From: Acidobacteriota bacterium
GTDB taxonomy: Bacteria; Acidobacteriota; Terriglobia; Acidiferrales; UBA7541
Assembly (NCBI GenBank): GCA_003224085.1
Contig: QHYK01000106.1
Coordinates: 1 to 32,596 of the forward strand
DNA: 32,596 bases
Direction: 5' to 3'
The notes beneath the pieces are model-generated. The model searched no databases and was not told the origin of the DNA. It saw only the letters and a program-made list of their open reading frames with translations. Of the stretch, positions 25,186-32,596 are shown piece by piece (the first letter of the stretch is position 1; every line of letters starts with the position of its first letter). Both the position numbers and the translations under genes were made by a program.

Positions 25186-25927
25186 GTTCCTCCTCGAAGT
25201 GATCTGGTTCGGAATAACATTCGACGAGAGTTCGGTCAATTCAGAGCGGGCGAAATTATCCGACCCGAGATTGCCCTGAGTCAAGAGTTGTTGTGAAAAG
25301 CCCGTGCTACTTGGCTCATGGGTCGCAGCAGTGGCGGCAAAGGGCTTTCGGGGTGTACGGTCGGCTAACCGGTAGCTATCCGGCTTCTACTGCGGGATTG
25401 GTAGTCGGCTTGTGGAACGTGATTGAGTGCTTTCCGACTCATGAATGCATCTTTTTGGCCGGATGACGGGTGATGCGGAAGTAACCGGATTACTTCCGGC
25501 TTGCCGTTATCCGCTCCCAATCCGGCGGCAAGCGATAGACGGAGTCTCCAACTTCCCAGAAGGCCCATCCCCGGCTCTTTAGCGGGTAACAGTCCCAACA
25601 CTCCTGGTAGCCCTACGTTAGGCGGTCAAATGCCAATCGCCCTACCCCCACAATTGACCTTTAACGGAAAGGACTTGAAATTCTGCAGCGACAGCGGTAA
25701 GGTGCGCAACACTCGTCGGCCGGAGTCCCTCGGTCAACGAGCCCACGGAAGTCCCTGAAGGCACTCAATATTGAGAGCAAGGTTCTGGGCGGGCGTTGCG
25801 ATCTGCCTGAAGGAGAGAGAGACACCTCATGGACGACTCGCGATTGGTCAGAGGATTCAGCCCCAGCGATTGCAACACCTCGGGAACTCAAGTTCCTGCA
25901 CATTTCTTTGCTCAATGGGAGGAAACG
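25186..25927. other. 742-base spacer, holds repeat copy C
   Basis: Lies between the divergent amidase and CHRD-protein genes. A perfect 12-base palindrome CTCAATATTGAG lies at 25764-25775, about 150 bases before the CHRD gene. Upstream codons in frame with the CHRD gene (from 25829) lack a ribosome site. Nothing else is supported. Confidence 0.45.
25365..25570 (+). repeat. Dispersed spacer repeat, copy C
   Basis: Begins with ACCGGTAGCTATCCGG, a variant of the left hairpin, and then diverges. At 25486-25515 it has GGATTACTTCCGG ... GTTATCC, the right hairpin. The tail GGCGGCAAGCG and ACTTCCCA matches copy A. It is longer than the others, consistent with an insertion in its middle. Confidence 0.55.
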
Positions 25928-26476
25928 ATGAGGAATCTTGGATTGAGAATCACATTGGCTGCGCTGTTTGTGCTCGCGGTGCCTACCATCATGAGCTTGG
26001 GCGTACGAGCCCAAAACGACGATGAGGGCGGTCGAGCCCATCAGTTCGGCGCTGAGTTGCGTGGACGACACGAGGTTCCCTTAACGCTCTCAGGCGCTCA
26101 TGGAAGCCTCGCGTTGACAGTGAACCAAGGCGACAGCTCCATTCACTTTGTACTGACGTACGAGGGCCTGCAGGCACACATCTTGTTTTCCCACATCCAC
26201 GTGGGACAACCAAACGTCAATGGCGGTGTTACGGTGTTCTTTTGCGACAACACAACGCCACCCCATACTTCACGAACTTGTCCGGAGAAAGCGGGGACGG
26301 TTGAGGGCGATTTCACGGCTGCCGACGTGATAGGACTCACGTCGCAGCGGCTCGCCGCAAACGACCTGGCAGCGCTGCTCGAGGCGATTCGCGCACGGCA
26401 AACCTATGCCAACCTCCATACCATGGACAGTCCTGGCGGCGAGATTCGCGGACCAATCCTGCCCGGAAGGGAATAG
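25928..26476 (+). CDS. Secreted CHRD-domain protein
   Basis: A 182-aa exported protein. The start at 25928 follows GGGAGGAAACG and opens a signal peptide (LRITLAALFVLAVPTIMSLG then VRAQ). The mature part is one CHRD domain (about 38-180): FGAELRGRHEVPLT, GSLALTVNQGDSSIHFVLTY, IHVGQPNVNGGVTVFFCDNT, and the end TMDSPGGEIRGPIL. His at HIHVG and His in NLHT with the E-I-R-G-P ending are the family hallmarks. CHRD was named from chordin; bacterial copies are secreted and of unknown role, possibly binding or antioxidant. A Cys pair (FFCDN, RTCPE) may form a disulfide. Confidence 0.85.
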   Translation: MRNLGLRITLAALFVLAVPTIMSLGVRAQNDDEGGRAHQFGAELRGRHEVPLTLSGAHGSLALTVNQGDSSIHFVLTYEGLQAHILFSHIHVGQPNVNGGVTVFFCDNTTPPHTSRTCPEKAGTVEGDFTAADVIGLTSQRLAANDLAALLEAIRARQTYANLHTMDSPGGEIRGPILPGRE

Positions 26477-27056
26477 CCGGAAGCCTTTGTGGCGCAGCAG
26501 GGCTGTGGGAACGACAGCAGCGAAATCCAAGTACAAACATGCGTTAGCCAAGCCCACGAAAACGACTAAAATAGTTCTTTACACTGTTGCGCCCTTTCAT
26601 CGTTGACGGCGCGGATCCGACAACTCTGGACGAGTGGTCGGAAGGTATCCGGGTTCCACGGTGCGGATTAGTCCTGAGAAGTCACCAGCAATTTAACCGT
26701 CACTGCAAGCGCGTTTCCCGGTACCAATCCGCCAACCCGCAGGCATTGCCACAGCCTTTCAGGGCTGGCTCGTTCAGACCACGGCGTTATTTATACCGCA
26801 TCAAGGGTGAAACCGTTCTTCAGTTCCACGGCATAGGACCTTACGATATAAATTACGTGAACCCTGCTGCCGATCCAACCCAAAAGCCAATTGGCGGGTA
26901 AATCATGCAGCGTTCGGCCCCGCCGGAGTATTGAGCGATCAGAGATTTCTGTCGGCTGCCGCTGAAAACCCGGCGCCTTCTGCCCGGCTCTAGGAATAAA
27001 CGGCCCCCTGCCGACCCAAGTTCCCCCGTGCAACAGGGCGCAGCTGCGCGGCGATT
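26477..27056. other. 580-base spacer between CHRD gene and IS66 remnant
   Basis: Contains repeat copy D in its left part. The 26800-27050 stretch may be flanking debris of the IS66 element, but I find no terminal inverted repeat. No gene is supported. Confidence 0.4.
26638..26750 (+). repeat. Dispersed spacer repeat, copy D
   Basis: The left half (GGAAGGTATCCGG onward) matches copy B at 32 of 36 bases. The right half (AAGCGCGTTTCCCGGTACC, then ATCCGCCAACCC) matches copy E at 34 of 37 bases. It lacks the GGATTAC hairpin, ending instead near the CCAACCCG block. Confidence 0.65.
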
Positions 27057-27414
27057 CTGGCCAAGTGGTCGGCTTAAGCGATTCGCTACGCGTTGGGGCG
27101 GTGGGACGCATTGATGCGTTTTTGCGATGATGGTCGAATCGAAATTGACAACAACGCGGCGGAACGGTCATTGCGCGCCGTGGCTTTGGGTAGGAAGAAT
27201 TATCTTTTTGCCGGATCGGATGCCGGGGGTGAGCGCGCCGCAGCTATCTATAGTTTAATCGGCTCCGCCAAACTGAACGGAATCGACCCAGAAGCCTATG
27301 ATACTTGCGCAATGTTCTGTCCTGCATCGCCGATCACCCGATCAATCGCATCGAGGAGTTGCTGCCGTGGAACGTTGCAATCAGCCGGACGTCGGAAATA
27401 CACAAGGCGGCATG
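27057..27414 (+). mobile_element. IS66-family transposase (TnpC) C-terminal remnant
   Basis: From 27078 the frame reads AIRYALGRWDALMRFCDDGR, IEIDNNAAERSLRAVALGRK and NYLFAGSDAGGERAAAIYSL, the near-invariant C-terminal block of IS66 TnpC, with the last catalytic acidic region IDNNAAER. Two lesions kill it: a TAA at 27075-27077 where Glu is expected, and a short insertion near 27297 after DPEAY. Past that, the shifted frame recovers [20 protein letters not shown] then LPWNVA and ends at the TGA overlapping the next ORF. Everything upstream of about 27057 is lost. Confidence 0.85.
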
Positions 27415-27705
27415 AACAAGGAAGCCGCCGGGAGTGTAGGCGGCGAAGGCAGTCCTTGGGAACTACCGCACATTGCTGAGTTGATTGATGAGGGCCAAAT
27501 TACGATCGGTGTGATTCGTCCGGTCGGGAAGAGTGTCGCTGTGGCCAACGACGGAGAAACCACCTTGGCTATGCTGGTACGCAAAGAAGGAGAAACCCTA
27601 CTCCAGTTGCTTACCCGCCTCGACTTGGCCGTCGCCAAAGCGCAAACCGAGGATATCTTCACCGACGAGATCAACCCGCGACCTTCACAGTCGAGACATT
27701 CATAG
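27412..27705 (+). CDS. IS66-associated downstream small protein, 97 aa
   Basis: The ATG overlaps the TnpC stop (ATGA) and opens [20 protein letters not shown]. The body reads [40 protein letters not shown] and [17 protein letters not shown], ending [10 protein letters not shown]. Small proteins of this type follow tnpC in many IS66 relatives; I recall the type but not an assigned function. The frame is intact although the transposase is broken, so it may survive by chance or be recent. There is no signal peptide or membrane helix. Confidence 0.65.
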   Translation: MNKEAAGSVGGEGSPWELPHIAELIDEGQITIGVIRPVGKSVAVANDGETTLAMLVRKEGETLLQLLTRLDLAVAKAQTEDIFTDEINPRPSQSRHS

Positions 27706-27868
27706 AAATTCGGAATCCGTCAAGGTGCACTCGCCGGGCGCTTACCCACTGTAAAGAATCTCCTGAACTGGTGTGAAGTTGGTCAGCATGGGCTCTGTTC
27801 TTCGATTCGAAGTCGATTGATAGACTTCCGCCGGCCCCACGTCTTGTGCTCCTCCTGTCCGACCGTAC

Positions 27869-28351
27869 TCATGGTTTCGTCGAATTTGTCGGTTCGGCAG
27901 CGCTCATTCCGGCCACGATCTGCCACACCTGACCATTCTTCATCCAAGTGTGGCTCAACCGCCGCGTCGTGGTCGACTCCGAACCGTCAGCGTTGCGATA
28001 GTGCGTCGTAGCACGATAGAAAGTAATCCCGATGGAACCATGCATCTCGACGCTTTCGCGCTGCAGCTCGTACGCGACCACTCGGGACAATGGTGAGTTC
28101 CCCGATTTGAAATCAGAAACGACTTCCTCCTTGTGAATCGGGTGGTCTTTAACCATTGGCCACCCTACAAAGTTATCGCTCCAGAGCGCTACGAAGTGCT
28201 CCACATTGTGGGCCTGCACATAACCCCAGTAGGCTTCCTCGCCGGACCAAACTTGGGCGGCTGCGGACTCGGGGCTGGGCTCCAACCGTACTAAGCCGGC
28301 GCCGGCGAACAGTGAGAAAAAAACAGCCGCGACACGAACCGGAATTGGCAT
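27869..28351 (-). CDS. Secreted NTF2-like (SnoaL/DUF4440-type) protein
   Basis: A 160-aa protein with a signal peptide (VRVAAVFFSLFAGAGLVRLE). GGAGG lies about 6 bases before the ATG at 28351. The mature part is a cone-shaped NTF2-like fold: EEAYWGYVQAHNVEHFVALW then SDNFVGWPM, with strands ESVEMHGSIGITFYRATTHY and RRLSHTWMKNGQVWQIVAGM. These are typical of the SnoaL/DUF4440 group: an early helix with W-x-x-x, an L-W-S/A-D-x-F-x-G strand, and the closing R-x-S-x-x-W-x-x-x-x-x-x-W-x-I-V strand. Family roles vary from enzyme to binding protein; none can be assigned. It is cotranscribable with the beta-lactamase-fold gene upstream but is 154 bases from it. Confidence 0.8.
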   Translation of the reverse strand: MPIPVRVAAVFFSLFAGAGLVRLEPSPESAAAQVWSGEEAYWGYVQAHNVEHFVALWSDNFVGWPMVKDHPIHKEEVVSDFKSGNSPLSRVVAYELQRESVEMHGSIGITFYRATTHYRNADGSESTTTRRLSHTWMKNGQVWQIVAGMSAAEPTNSTKP

Positions 28352-28425
28352 TTTGAGCCTCCACAGGCAGACGGCATTGTAGCCCTGCCCTGAGAGAGTG
28401 CACCGAACCCCCGTCGCAGCGCGGA

Positions 28426-28455
28426 ACTAATTCGATACTAAGATACTAATTCGAT
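28426..28455. repeat. 19-base tandem direct repeat
   Basis: ACTAATTCGAT occurs at 28426-28436 and 28445-28455 with ACTAAGAT between. It lies 75-105 bases upstream of the minus-strand NTF2-like gene, so it could be a binding site in that promoter. The local A+T richness is unlike the flanks. Confidence 0.5.
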
Positions 28456-28505
28456 CAGGTCGCGCTCTTACACACGTCGGTTTAGGCGGTGCCCAGGTCA
28501 GAAAC

Positions 28506-30215
28506 TTAATCGACCCTCTTTTCGAATCGAAAGTTCCGAATGCGGCCGGCGTTGAGGACCAAACCGGAGATGCGCTGCCTCGAATCACGCGTGAAGCGCA
28601 CGGTGCCAATGTCCCCGGTAAAAACGTCGCGGACAGCTGGCCGAAGAGCCTCTGCTTTCTTTTTCAGCCTCGTCAGACTCAAATTCTCGTCCTGCAGCAC
28701 AATGCGGTAAACCGGGTCGATTTCTTCGCTGACGTAAGCGCCCACATACTCGCTCAGTTCCGTGCCTCTCGGCGTAAACGCCGTCGCGGATTCAAATATG
28801 TCCGGCTTTTCGCCCTCGAAGCTCTCCTCCAATCGGCGCGGCTTTTCCGAGCTGGCGGGCAGAAATCGTATCTCCACCTGATCGCCCCAGGGAACGTCAG
28901 CAACGTGGAAGCTGGCTTCTCCGGCGGGCTTCAGCGTATGAAACTCGTCGCCGCCAATGTTGATCTGCAGCTTGCCATCCTTCACCAGGATTTTATGGAA
29001 GTCATCATCTTCCCGGTTCCAGTAAATCCCCGCGAGCGCGGCCATCTGCTCCACGCTAAGTGGCGCTCCACCGCTCTTTGCAGTTTCTTTCACAGCGGTT
29101 GGTTCGGGAGCCTTGAGATCCTTGGCGAGAAGGATGTCTGCGACCTGTCGGACCAACGCAGACGGATTTGTGTTCGCTGCGTTGCAGAGCACCGCTGCGG
29201 AGAAGTGTTGTTCCGGGAATCGTGTCATGTCCGAGCGATACCCGGCATCGCCGCCGGCGTGGTCTACCGTTGGCAGGCCTTTGTACTTGCCCACCACCAA
29301 CCCAAAAGCATAGTCGAGCTGCTCGCCGTTATTGAGCTTGCCGCGTTCGAGCATTTGCTGGAGGAACGCCGGCCCGCCAAGCCTTGGGTGATAGAAATTC
29401 TCATCCCACGGTTGGAGGTCCTCCACCGTGGTGTGCAGACTCGTTGCGCCCACGGTGTCGAAGTTTGTAACGCTCAGCCGGAAGGGCTTGTTTTTGTCTT
29501 CCTGTCCGTATCCGAGAGCATTGTGCTTAACGATCTCTGCGTGGTCGTCTCGGAAATGCGTGTGTGTCATGCCCAGCGGTTCGAAAATATTCTTGGTCGT
29601 AAACTCGCGCAGCGACAGTCCGCTTACTCGTTTCACGATCAATCCCATCAGCGTGTAACCCGTGTTGCAATAAACGTGCTTCTCGCCCGGTTTGAAGTTC
29701 AGATCCTTCTGCCGCGTCATCACGGACATCACGTCGTCATCGGTAATCAAATCCAGCGAATAGCGCCATCCCGCTAGCCCAAGCAGCGACCACTGATCGC
29801 GCAGCCCGCTGGTGTGGTGAACCAGATGCCGAATCGTAATCCGCTCCCCGAAATCAGGCAGGTCGGGAATGTATTTGCGCACATCGTCATCCAGCGAAAG
29901 TTTCCCCTGCTGCGCCAGCAACACGATCGAAGCAGCCGTAAACTGTTTCGACATCGACGCCACATGGAACACCGTCGCGGGCGTGATCGGTACGTCGTCA
30001 TTCAGATTGGCCATGCCGTAGCCGTGCTTGTAGATAATTTGCCCGTCTCTGTAGACCCCCAGCGCGCACCCTGGCGAGTCGCTCTTGTCCCACTTTTCGA
30101 AGACGTTGTCCACCTGCGCCTTGACATTTGAAGGCAGCGGTTGTGGTTGTGTCTGTGCGGCCAATCGGCCACAGGGTATGAGCAGAAAAAGTACGGCAAG
30201 ATTGAAACGCCTCAC
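28506..30215 (-). CDS. Secreted serine hydrolase, class C beta-lactamase fold
   Basis: A 569-aa exported hydrolase. The start is the GTG at 30215 with GGGGGA upstream; it opens a signal peptide (FNLAVLFLLIPCGRLAAQ). The fold's motifs are present: Ser87-Met-Ser-Lys90 in HVASMSKQF, Tyr182-Cys-Asn184 in VYCNTGY and His319-Ala-Gly321 in VDHAGGDAG. The beta-lactamase domain covers about 28-375. A C-terminal beta-rich domain of about 190 residues follows (from about 390, with AALAGIYWNRED and SEYVGAYVSEEI), as in DUF3471-bearing family members. Family functions are D-aminopeptidase, esterase or carboxypeptidase rather than antibiotic resistance. Confidence 0.92.
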   Translation of the reverse strand: MRRFNLAVLFLLIPCGRLAAQTQPQPLPSNVKAQVDNVFEKWDKSDSPGCALGVYRDGQIIYKHGYGMANLNDDVPITPATVFHVASMSKQFTAASIVLLAQQGKLSLDDDVRKYIPDLPDFGERITIRHLVHHTSGLRDQWSLLGLAGWRYSLDLITDDDVMSVMTRQKDLNFKPGEKHVYCNTGYTLMGLIVKRVSGLSLREFTTKNIFEPLGMTHTHFRDDHAEIVKHNALGYGQEDKNKPFRLSVTNFDTVGATSLHTTVEDLQPWDENFYHPRLGGPAFLQQMLERGKLNNGEQLDYAFGLVVGKYKGLPTVDHAGGDAGYRSDMTRFPEQHFSAAVLCNAANTNPSALVRQVADILLAKDLKAPEPTAVKETAKSGGAPLSVEQMAALAGIYWNREDDDFHKILVKDGKLQINIGGDEFHTLKPAGEASFHVADVPWGDQVEIRFLPASSEKPRRLEESFEGEKPDIFESATAFTPRGTELSEYVGAYVSEEIDPVYRIVLQDENLSLTRLKKKAEALRPAVRDVFTGDIGTVRFTRDSRQRISGLVLNAGRIRNFRFEKRVD

Positions 30216-30408
30216 TTAGGTCCCCCTACCAATTCGCGGATCAAATCATCAGCGGCAGCGTACTGCGTCTCTGGTTTGGGGTAAAGGCCCAAACGTGTGG
30301 TGGCCTTCCCGGGCGCTTCCGATCATGCGGCGTCATGGAAGTTTCACAATCGTGTCGGCACACCGCCTGTCGTTGGGTACCATCAGCTAATGAAGTAGGA
30401 GATCCACG

Positions 30409-31335
30409 ATGCCCGTTAAGACGCTGATCGCAATGTTTGCGACTGTTGCCGCCAGCTTTGCGGCCCAGACGATCGTTGAAGCAGCGCAGGAGAAGCCGGC
30501 AATGCAAACCGCCACGCCCAAGCCCGTCAAGAGCGCGTATGCCGCAGTCAACGGCCTGAACTACTACTACGCCGTCTACGGCAAGGGCGATCCACTGTTG
30601 CTCCTTCACGGCGGTCTCGGCCAGATCGAGATGTTCGGTCCCAACTTGACCAGGCTCGCGCAGAGCCGGCAGGTGATCGGTGTCGACTTGCAGGAACACG
30701 GCCGCACGGCACTTGGCGATCGCGAGCTCAGCCTGGTCAACATGGGCAACGACATGGCCGACGTGCTGAAGAAACTCGGGTACGACAAGGTCGATGTGCT
30801 CGGCTATTCGATGGGCGGCGGCGTGGCGTTCCAATTCGCCGCTCAGCATCCGGCGATGGTTCGCCGCCTGGTGCTGGTTTCCACCCCGTTCTCGCAAGAC
30901 GGGTTCTATCCGGAGATGCTGCCGCAGCAGGCAGCCCTCGGCGCCGCGATGGCGGGGCAGATGAAGGAAACGCCGATGTACAAGTCGTACATGGCGATCG
31001 CGCCGCATCCGGAAGAGTTTCCGAAGCTGCTCGACCAGATGGGTGCCTACATGCGCAAGCCGTACGACTGGTCGGCGGACGCCAAGAAACTGACCATGCC
31101 GGTGATGCTCATCTACGGCGACAGCGACATGTTTCGGCCGGAGCACGAGGTGAAGTTTTACCGACTGCTCGGCGGTGGACTGAAGGATGCCGGCTGGCAG
31201 CGCGAGCACATGTCGCAGAACCGGCTGGCGATCCTGCCGAACCTGACGCACTACGAAATGGGCCTCGCGCCGCAGCTGGTCGACACCGCTCTGCCGTTCC
31301 TGAACGGCGCAGGATCATTGATACCTCCACGGTAA
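30409..31335 (+). CDS. Secreted alpha/beta hydrolase
   Basis: A 308-aa hydrolase. GTAGGAG lies 8 bases before the ATG, and the protein opens with a signal peptide (TLIAMFATVAASFAAQTIVE). The HGG oxyanion motif is at 67-69 (LLLHGGLGQ). The nucleophile is Ser134 in LGYSMGGG, the acid is Asp238 or Asp240 in YGDSDMF, and the base is His281 in NLTHYEM. A lid region lies at about 160-225. Codon use is more GC-biased and uniform than neighbours, and the strong opposite-strand open frame (30241-31251) follows from that bias. This may mark recent transfer. It diverges from the beta-lactamase-fold gene. Confidence 0.9.
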   Translation: MPVKTLIAMFATVAASFAAQTIVEAAQEKPAMQTATPKPVKSAYAAVNGLNYYYAVYGKGDPLLLLHGGLGQIEMFGPNLTRLAQSRQVIGVDLQEHGRTALGDRELSLVNMGNDMADVLKKLGYDKVDVLGYSMGGGVAFQFAAQHPAMVRRLVLVSTPFSQDGFYPEMLPQQAALGAAMAGQMKETPMYKSYMAIAPHPEEFPKLLDQMGAYMRKPYDWSADAKKLTMPVMLIYGDSDMFRPEHEVKFYRLLGGGLKDAGWQREHMSQNRLAILPNLTHYEMGLAPQLVDTALPFLNGAGSLIPPR

Positions 31336-31613
31336 CAATCGGTTTGTTCGGGACTACGCGAATTACTGCGGCGGTTGGCATTACGGATTGTAGACCACAA
31401 TGGATATTTGCTTTGAGTTTTGCCATGATCTGGTCGAGCGACTCAGATCAGAGCCTCTCGACTCAAACCGATCCCTAACGATCAAGTCGGCTTCTCGCTC
31501 GTAATTGGTCCGTGACTGCTAGCGCGTTTCTCGGTACCGATCCGCCAACCCGTGGGGATTACTTCCGGTTTGGGCGTAATCCACCCACGATCAGTGATCG
31601 ACCTCGCCTGTGA
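31336..31613. other. Spacer with repeat copy E
   Basis: The stretch right of the hydrolase stop carries repeat copy E in its right half. I see no gene, terminator or RNA in it. Confidence 0.4.
31511..31600 (+). repeat. Dispersed spacer repeat, copy E
   Basis: Contains ACTGCTAGCGCGTTTCTCGG then TACCGATCCGCCAACCC (34 of 37 bases shared with copy D). The best-preserved right hairpin follows: GGATTAC, a 13-base loop TTCCGGTTTGGGC, GTAATCC. The left hairpin half is missing. Confidence 0.65.
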
Positions 31614-31811
31614 TTATGGAATGGGGATCCGGTAAAGATTGCGCTGGATCGTGCCGCGATAGAACGCAAACACATCAGGAGACGGACCGGGGACCACCCC
31701 CGGGACATCGATCCGACGCGCTCCCGGCAGGTGGGCGATCTCTTCCTCGGAATGAAATCCTCCTGCCGGCAAACCCCTGAGTCGCAACACTTCGAAAGTT
31801 ACGTCTGTCAC
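31614..31811 (-). CDS. Short hypothetical protein or gene remnant, 65 aa
   Basis: The minus-strand frame from a GTG at 31811 reads VTFEVLRLRGLPAGGFHSEE, then RRIDVPGVVPGPSPDVFAFY and ends RGTIQRNLYRIPIP. The composition looks protein-like, but there is no convincing ribosome site and no recognisable family. It may be the tail of a decayed larger gene. It diverges from the His/Cys-rich gene to the right. Confidence 0.25.
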   Translation of the reverse strand: MTDVTFEVLRLRGLPAGGFHSEEEIAHLPGARRIDVPGVVPGPSPDVFAFYRGTIQRNLYRIPIP

Positions 31812-31928
31812 TCCAGTAAAGAACTAAAAGTGCGAGCGAAATTTTCACCTGTTTATTTTCAGCCCGTTCACCGGCCATCCACGGAGCATTCTTGTACAAG
31901 AACTATCTCGGGTGTATCGTCAGAATGT

Positions 31929-32378
31929 ATGCGACCTAAGCTGCTAATCGCGGTTTTAGTTCTGGCGCTGTCGGGAGCTAATTCCGGGCTGCGCTCGATG
32001 TGCACTGCATATTGCCTTTCATCGTCGTCTGTAGGAAGTGCCGTAGCCCATCATGACAAAATGGAGTCGCATCCAGGCCCGGCAAGCATCAGCCATCATA
32101 TGCATGCCCATCATAAGGGTGCAGAGTGCGCGGAGTGTCCGCCCAGGTCAGGGAATAGCTTGAGCGAGAAGGCCGATTGCGCCAGCTTCGCTGAAATTCA
32201 GGCGCTCAAGGAGGCTTCCTTCTCCTTTGACGCACCGCGAGGAGTTGCTCACGTCCATGTTGTTGGTATGCCTGCCCGAGCGTTCACATTAGCAAGTGAC
32301 GGCGAACGATTTTTACCTGTTAGCGCTCCCAATAAAATAAGAAGTTTCAATCCTGTTTCGGCTCCCCTCCGTATCTAA
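31929..32378 (+). CDS. Secreted His/Cys-rich protein, likely metal-binding
   Basis: A 149-aa protein of unknown family. From the ATG at 31929 it opens a signal peptide (KLLIAVLVLALSGANSG). The mature N-terminal half is crowded with metal-liganding residues: C25 and C29 (SMCTAYC), H41-H42, H48, H56-H57, H59, H61-H62 (SHHMHAHHKG) and C67/C70 (AECAECPP). The C-terminal half (about 75-149) is an ordinary soluble stretch with HVHVVGMPAR. The pattern suggests binding of copper, zinc or nickel outside the cytoplasm. The ribosome site is weak, and no metal-transport gene is visible before the window edge. Confidence 0.7.
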   Translation: MRPKLLIAVLVLALSGANSGLRSMCTAYCLSSSSVGSAVAHHDKMESHPGPASISHHMHAHHKGAECAECPPRSGNSLSEKADCASFAEIQALKEASFSFDAPRGVAHVHVVGMPARAFTLASDGERFLPVSAPNKIRSFNPVSAPLRI

Positions 32379-32596
32379 CAACTTCCTCAAACTAGAACTC
32401 ATCTCATTATTGGTCTTGTGGCAGGAAAGCGACAAAACCATTACAGCGGGAACCGGCGGAAAGTGATGATTTCGCTGAGTTCCGACAGTTTCACTTCGTA
32501 AGTGTCGCCGTTTCCGCAACCTACGAGCATTTATGAGATGGCTTCATTCCGCGTGTTCGCGGCGTCTGTGCACGTCCGTTTGAAGTTGTGAGCTCT
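32379..32596. other. Right-end spacer, no supported gene
   Basis: A 68-codon minus frame (32313-32519) overlaps the end of the preceding gene and has no recognisable motif. The window ends before the next gene can be judged. Confidence 0.4.

Noticed and set aside
30241-31251. 336-codon open frame on the minus strand
   Set aside because: It is rich in His, Arg and Leu with no motif, and is the antisense of a complete alpha/beta hydrolase with signal peptide, catalytic triad and ribosome site.
20829-31600. Repeats considered as integron attC sites
   Set aside because: The conserved RYYYAAC and GTTRRRY core sites are not present at the right places, and the genes between are large and in mixed orientation.
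1-32596. CRISPR arrays, rRNA and tRNA genes
   Set aside because: No regularly spaced direct repeats, no rRNA-like blocks and no convincing TTCGA-type T-loop with a cloverleaf were seen on reading both strands; a covariance search would settle the tRNA point.

Overview
The window looks like a chromosomal accessory region from a soil-type Acidobacteriota. The main taxonomic cue is the pair at 2086-5104: a PadR-family regulator directly followed by a very large MacB/FtsX-type permease with no ATPase gene, the layout known as the acidobacterial duplicated orphan permease (ADOP). Many secreted enzymes, high GC and decayed insertion sequences fit that. No rRNA, tRNA, CRISPR array or replication origin was seen. 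The taxonomic call is an inference.

Layout. 1-1870 is a graveyard of mobile DNA: an IS21-like transposase tail, a small hypothetical gene, an IS3-type integrase-core fragment fused head-on to an ISKra4-type transposase fragment, and a frameshifted PilZ-like gene. 2086-5104 is the PadR-ADOP pair. 5337-6030 holds a small membrane protein gene plus the 3' stub of a diverged paralogue. 6185-7393 is a divergent pair (secreted MIase-like protein and TetR regulator) with two matching TGGTAC-N6-GTACCA operator candidates between them. 7481-8503 is a subtilase with an unusual repeat insert. 9309-10454 is a secreted PpiC-type protein. 10644-12785 is a lipoprotein with two TIG domains and a predicted beta-propeller whose blades each carry a cysteine pair.

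13543-19256 is the most coherent system: six co-directional genes with ATGA/TTGA overlaps encoding an HPS/KGPDC-family decarboxylase/synthase-like barrel, a zinc medium-chain dehydrogenase, a xylose-isomerase-like sugar isomerase/epimerase, an SDR, an MFS permease and an SMP-30 lactonase. It reads as a sugar or sugar-acid catabolic operon whose substrate I cannot name; no kinase gene is present although the first enzyme belongs to a family that usually acts on sugar phosphates.

19830-20491 is a VapBC-type toxin-antitoxin pair. From 20.8 kb to the right end, five spacers (20829-20960, 23033-23156, 25365-25570, 26638-26750, 31511-31600) carry diverged copies of one uncharacterised repeat with two small hairpins. 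Between them lie gamma-glutamyltransferase, amidase, a CHRD-domain protein, an IS66 remnant with its downstream small ORF, an NTF2-like protein, a class C beta-lactamase-fold esterase/peptidase, an alpha/beta hydrolase and a secreted His/Cys-rich protein.
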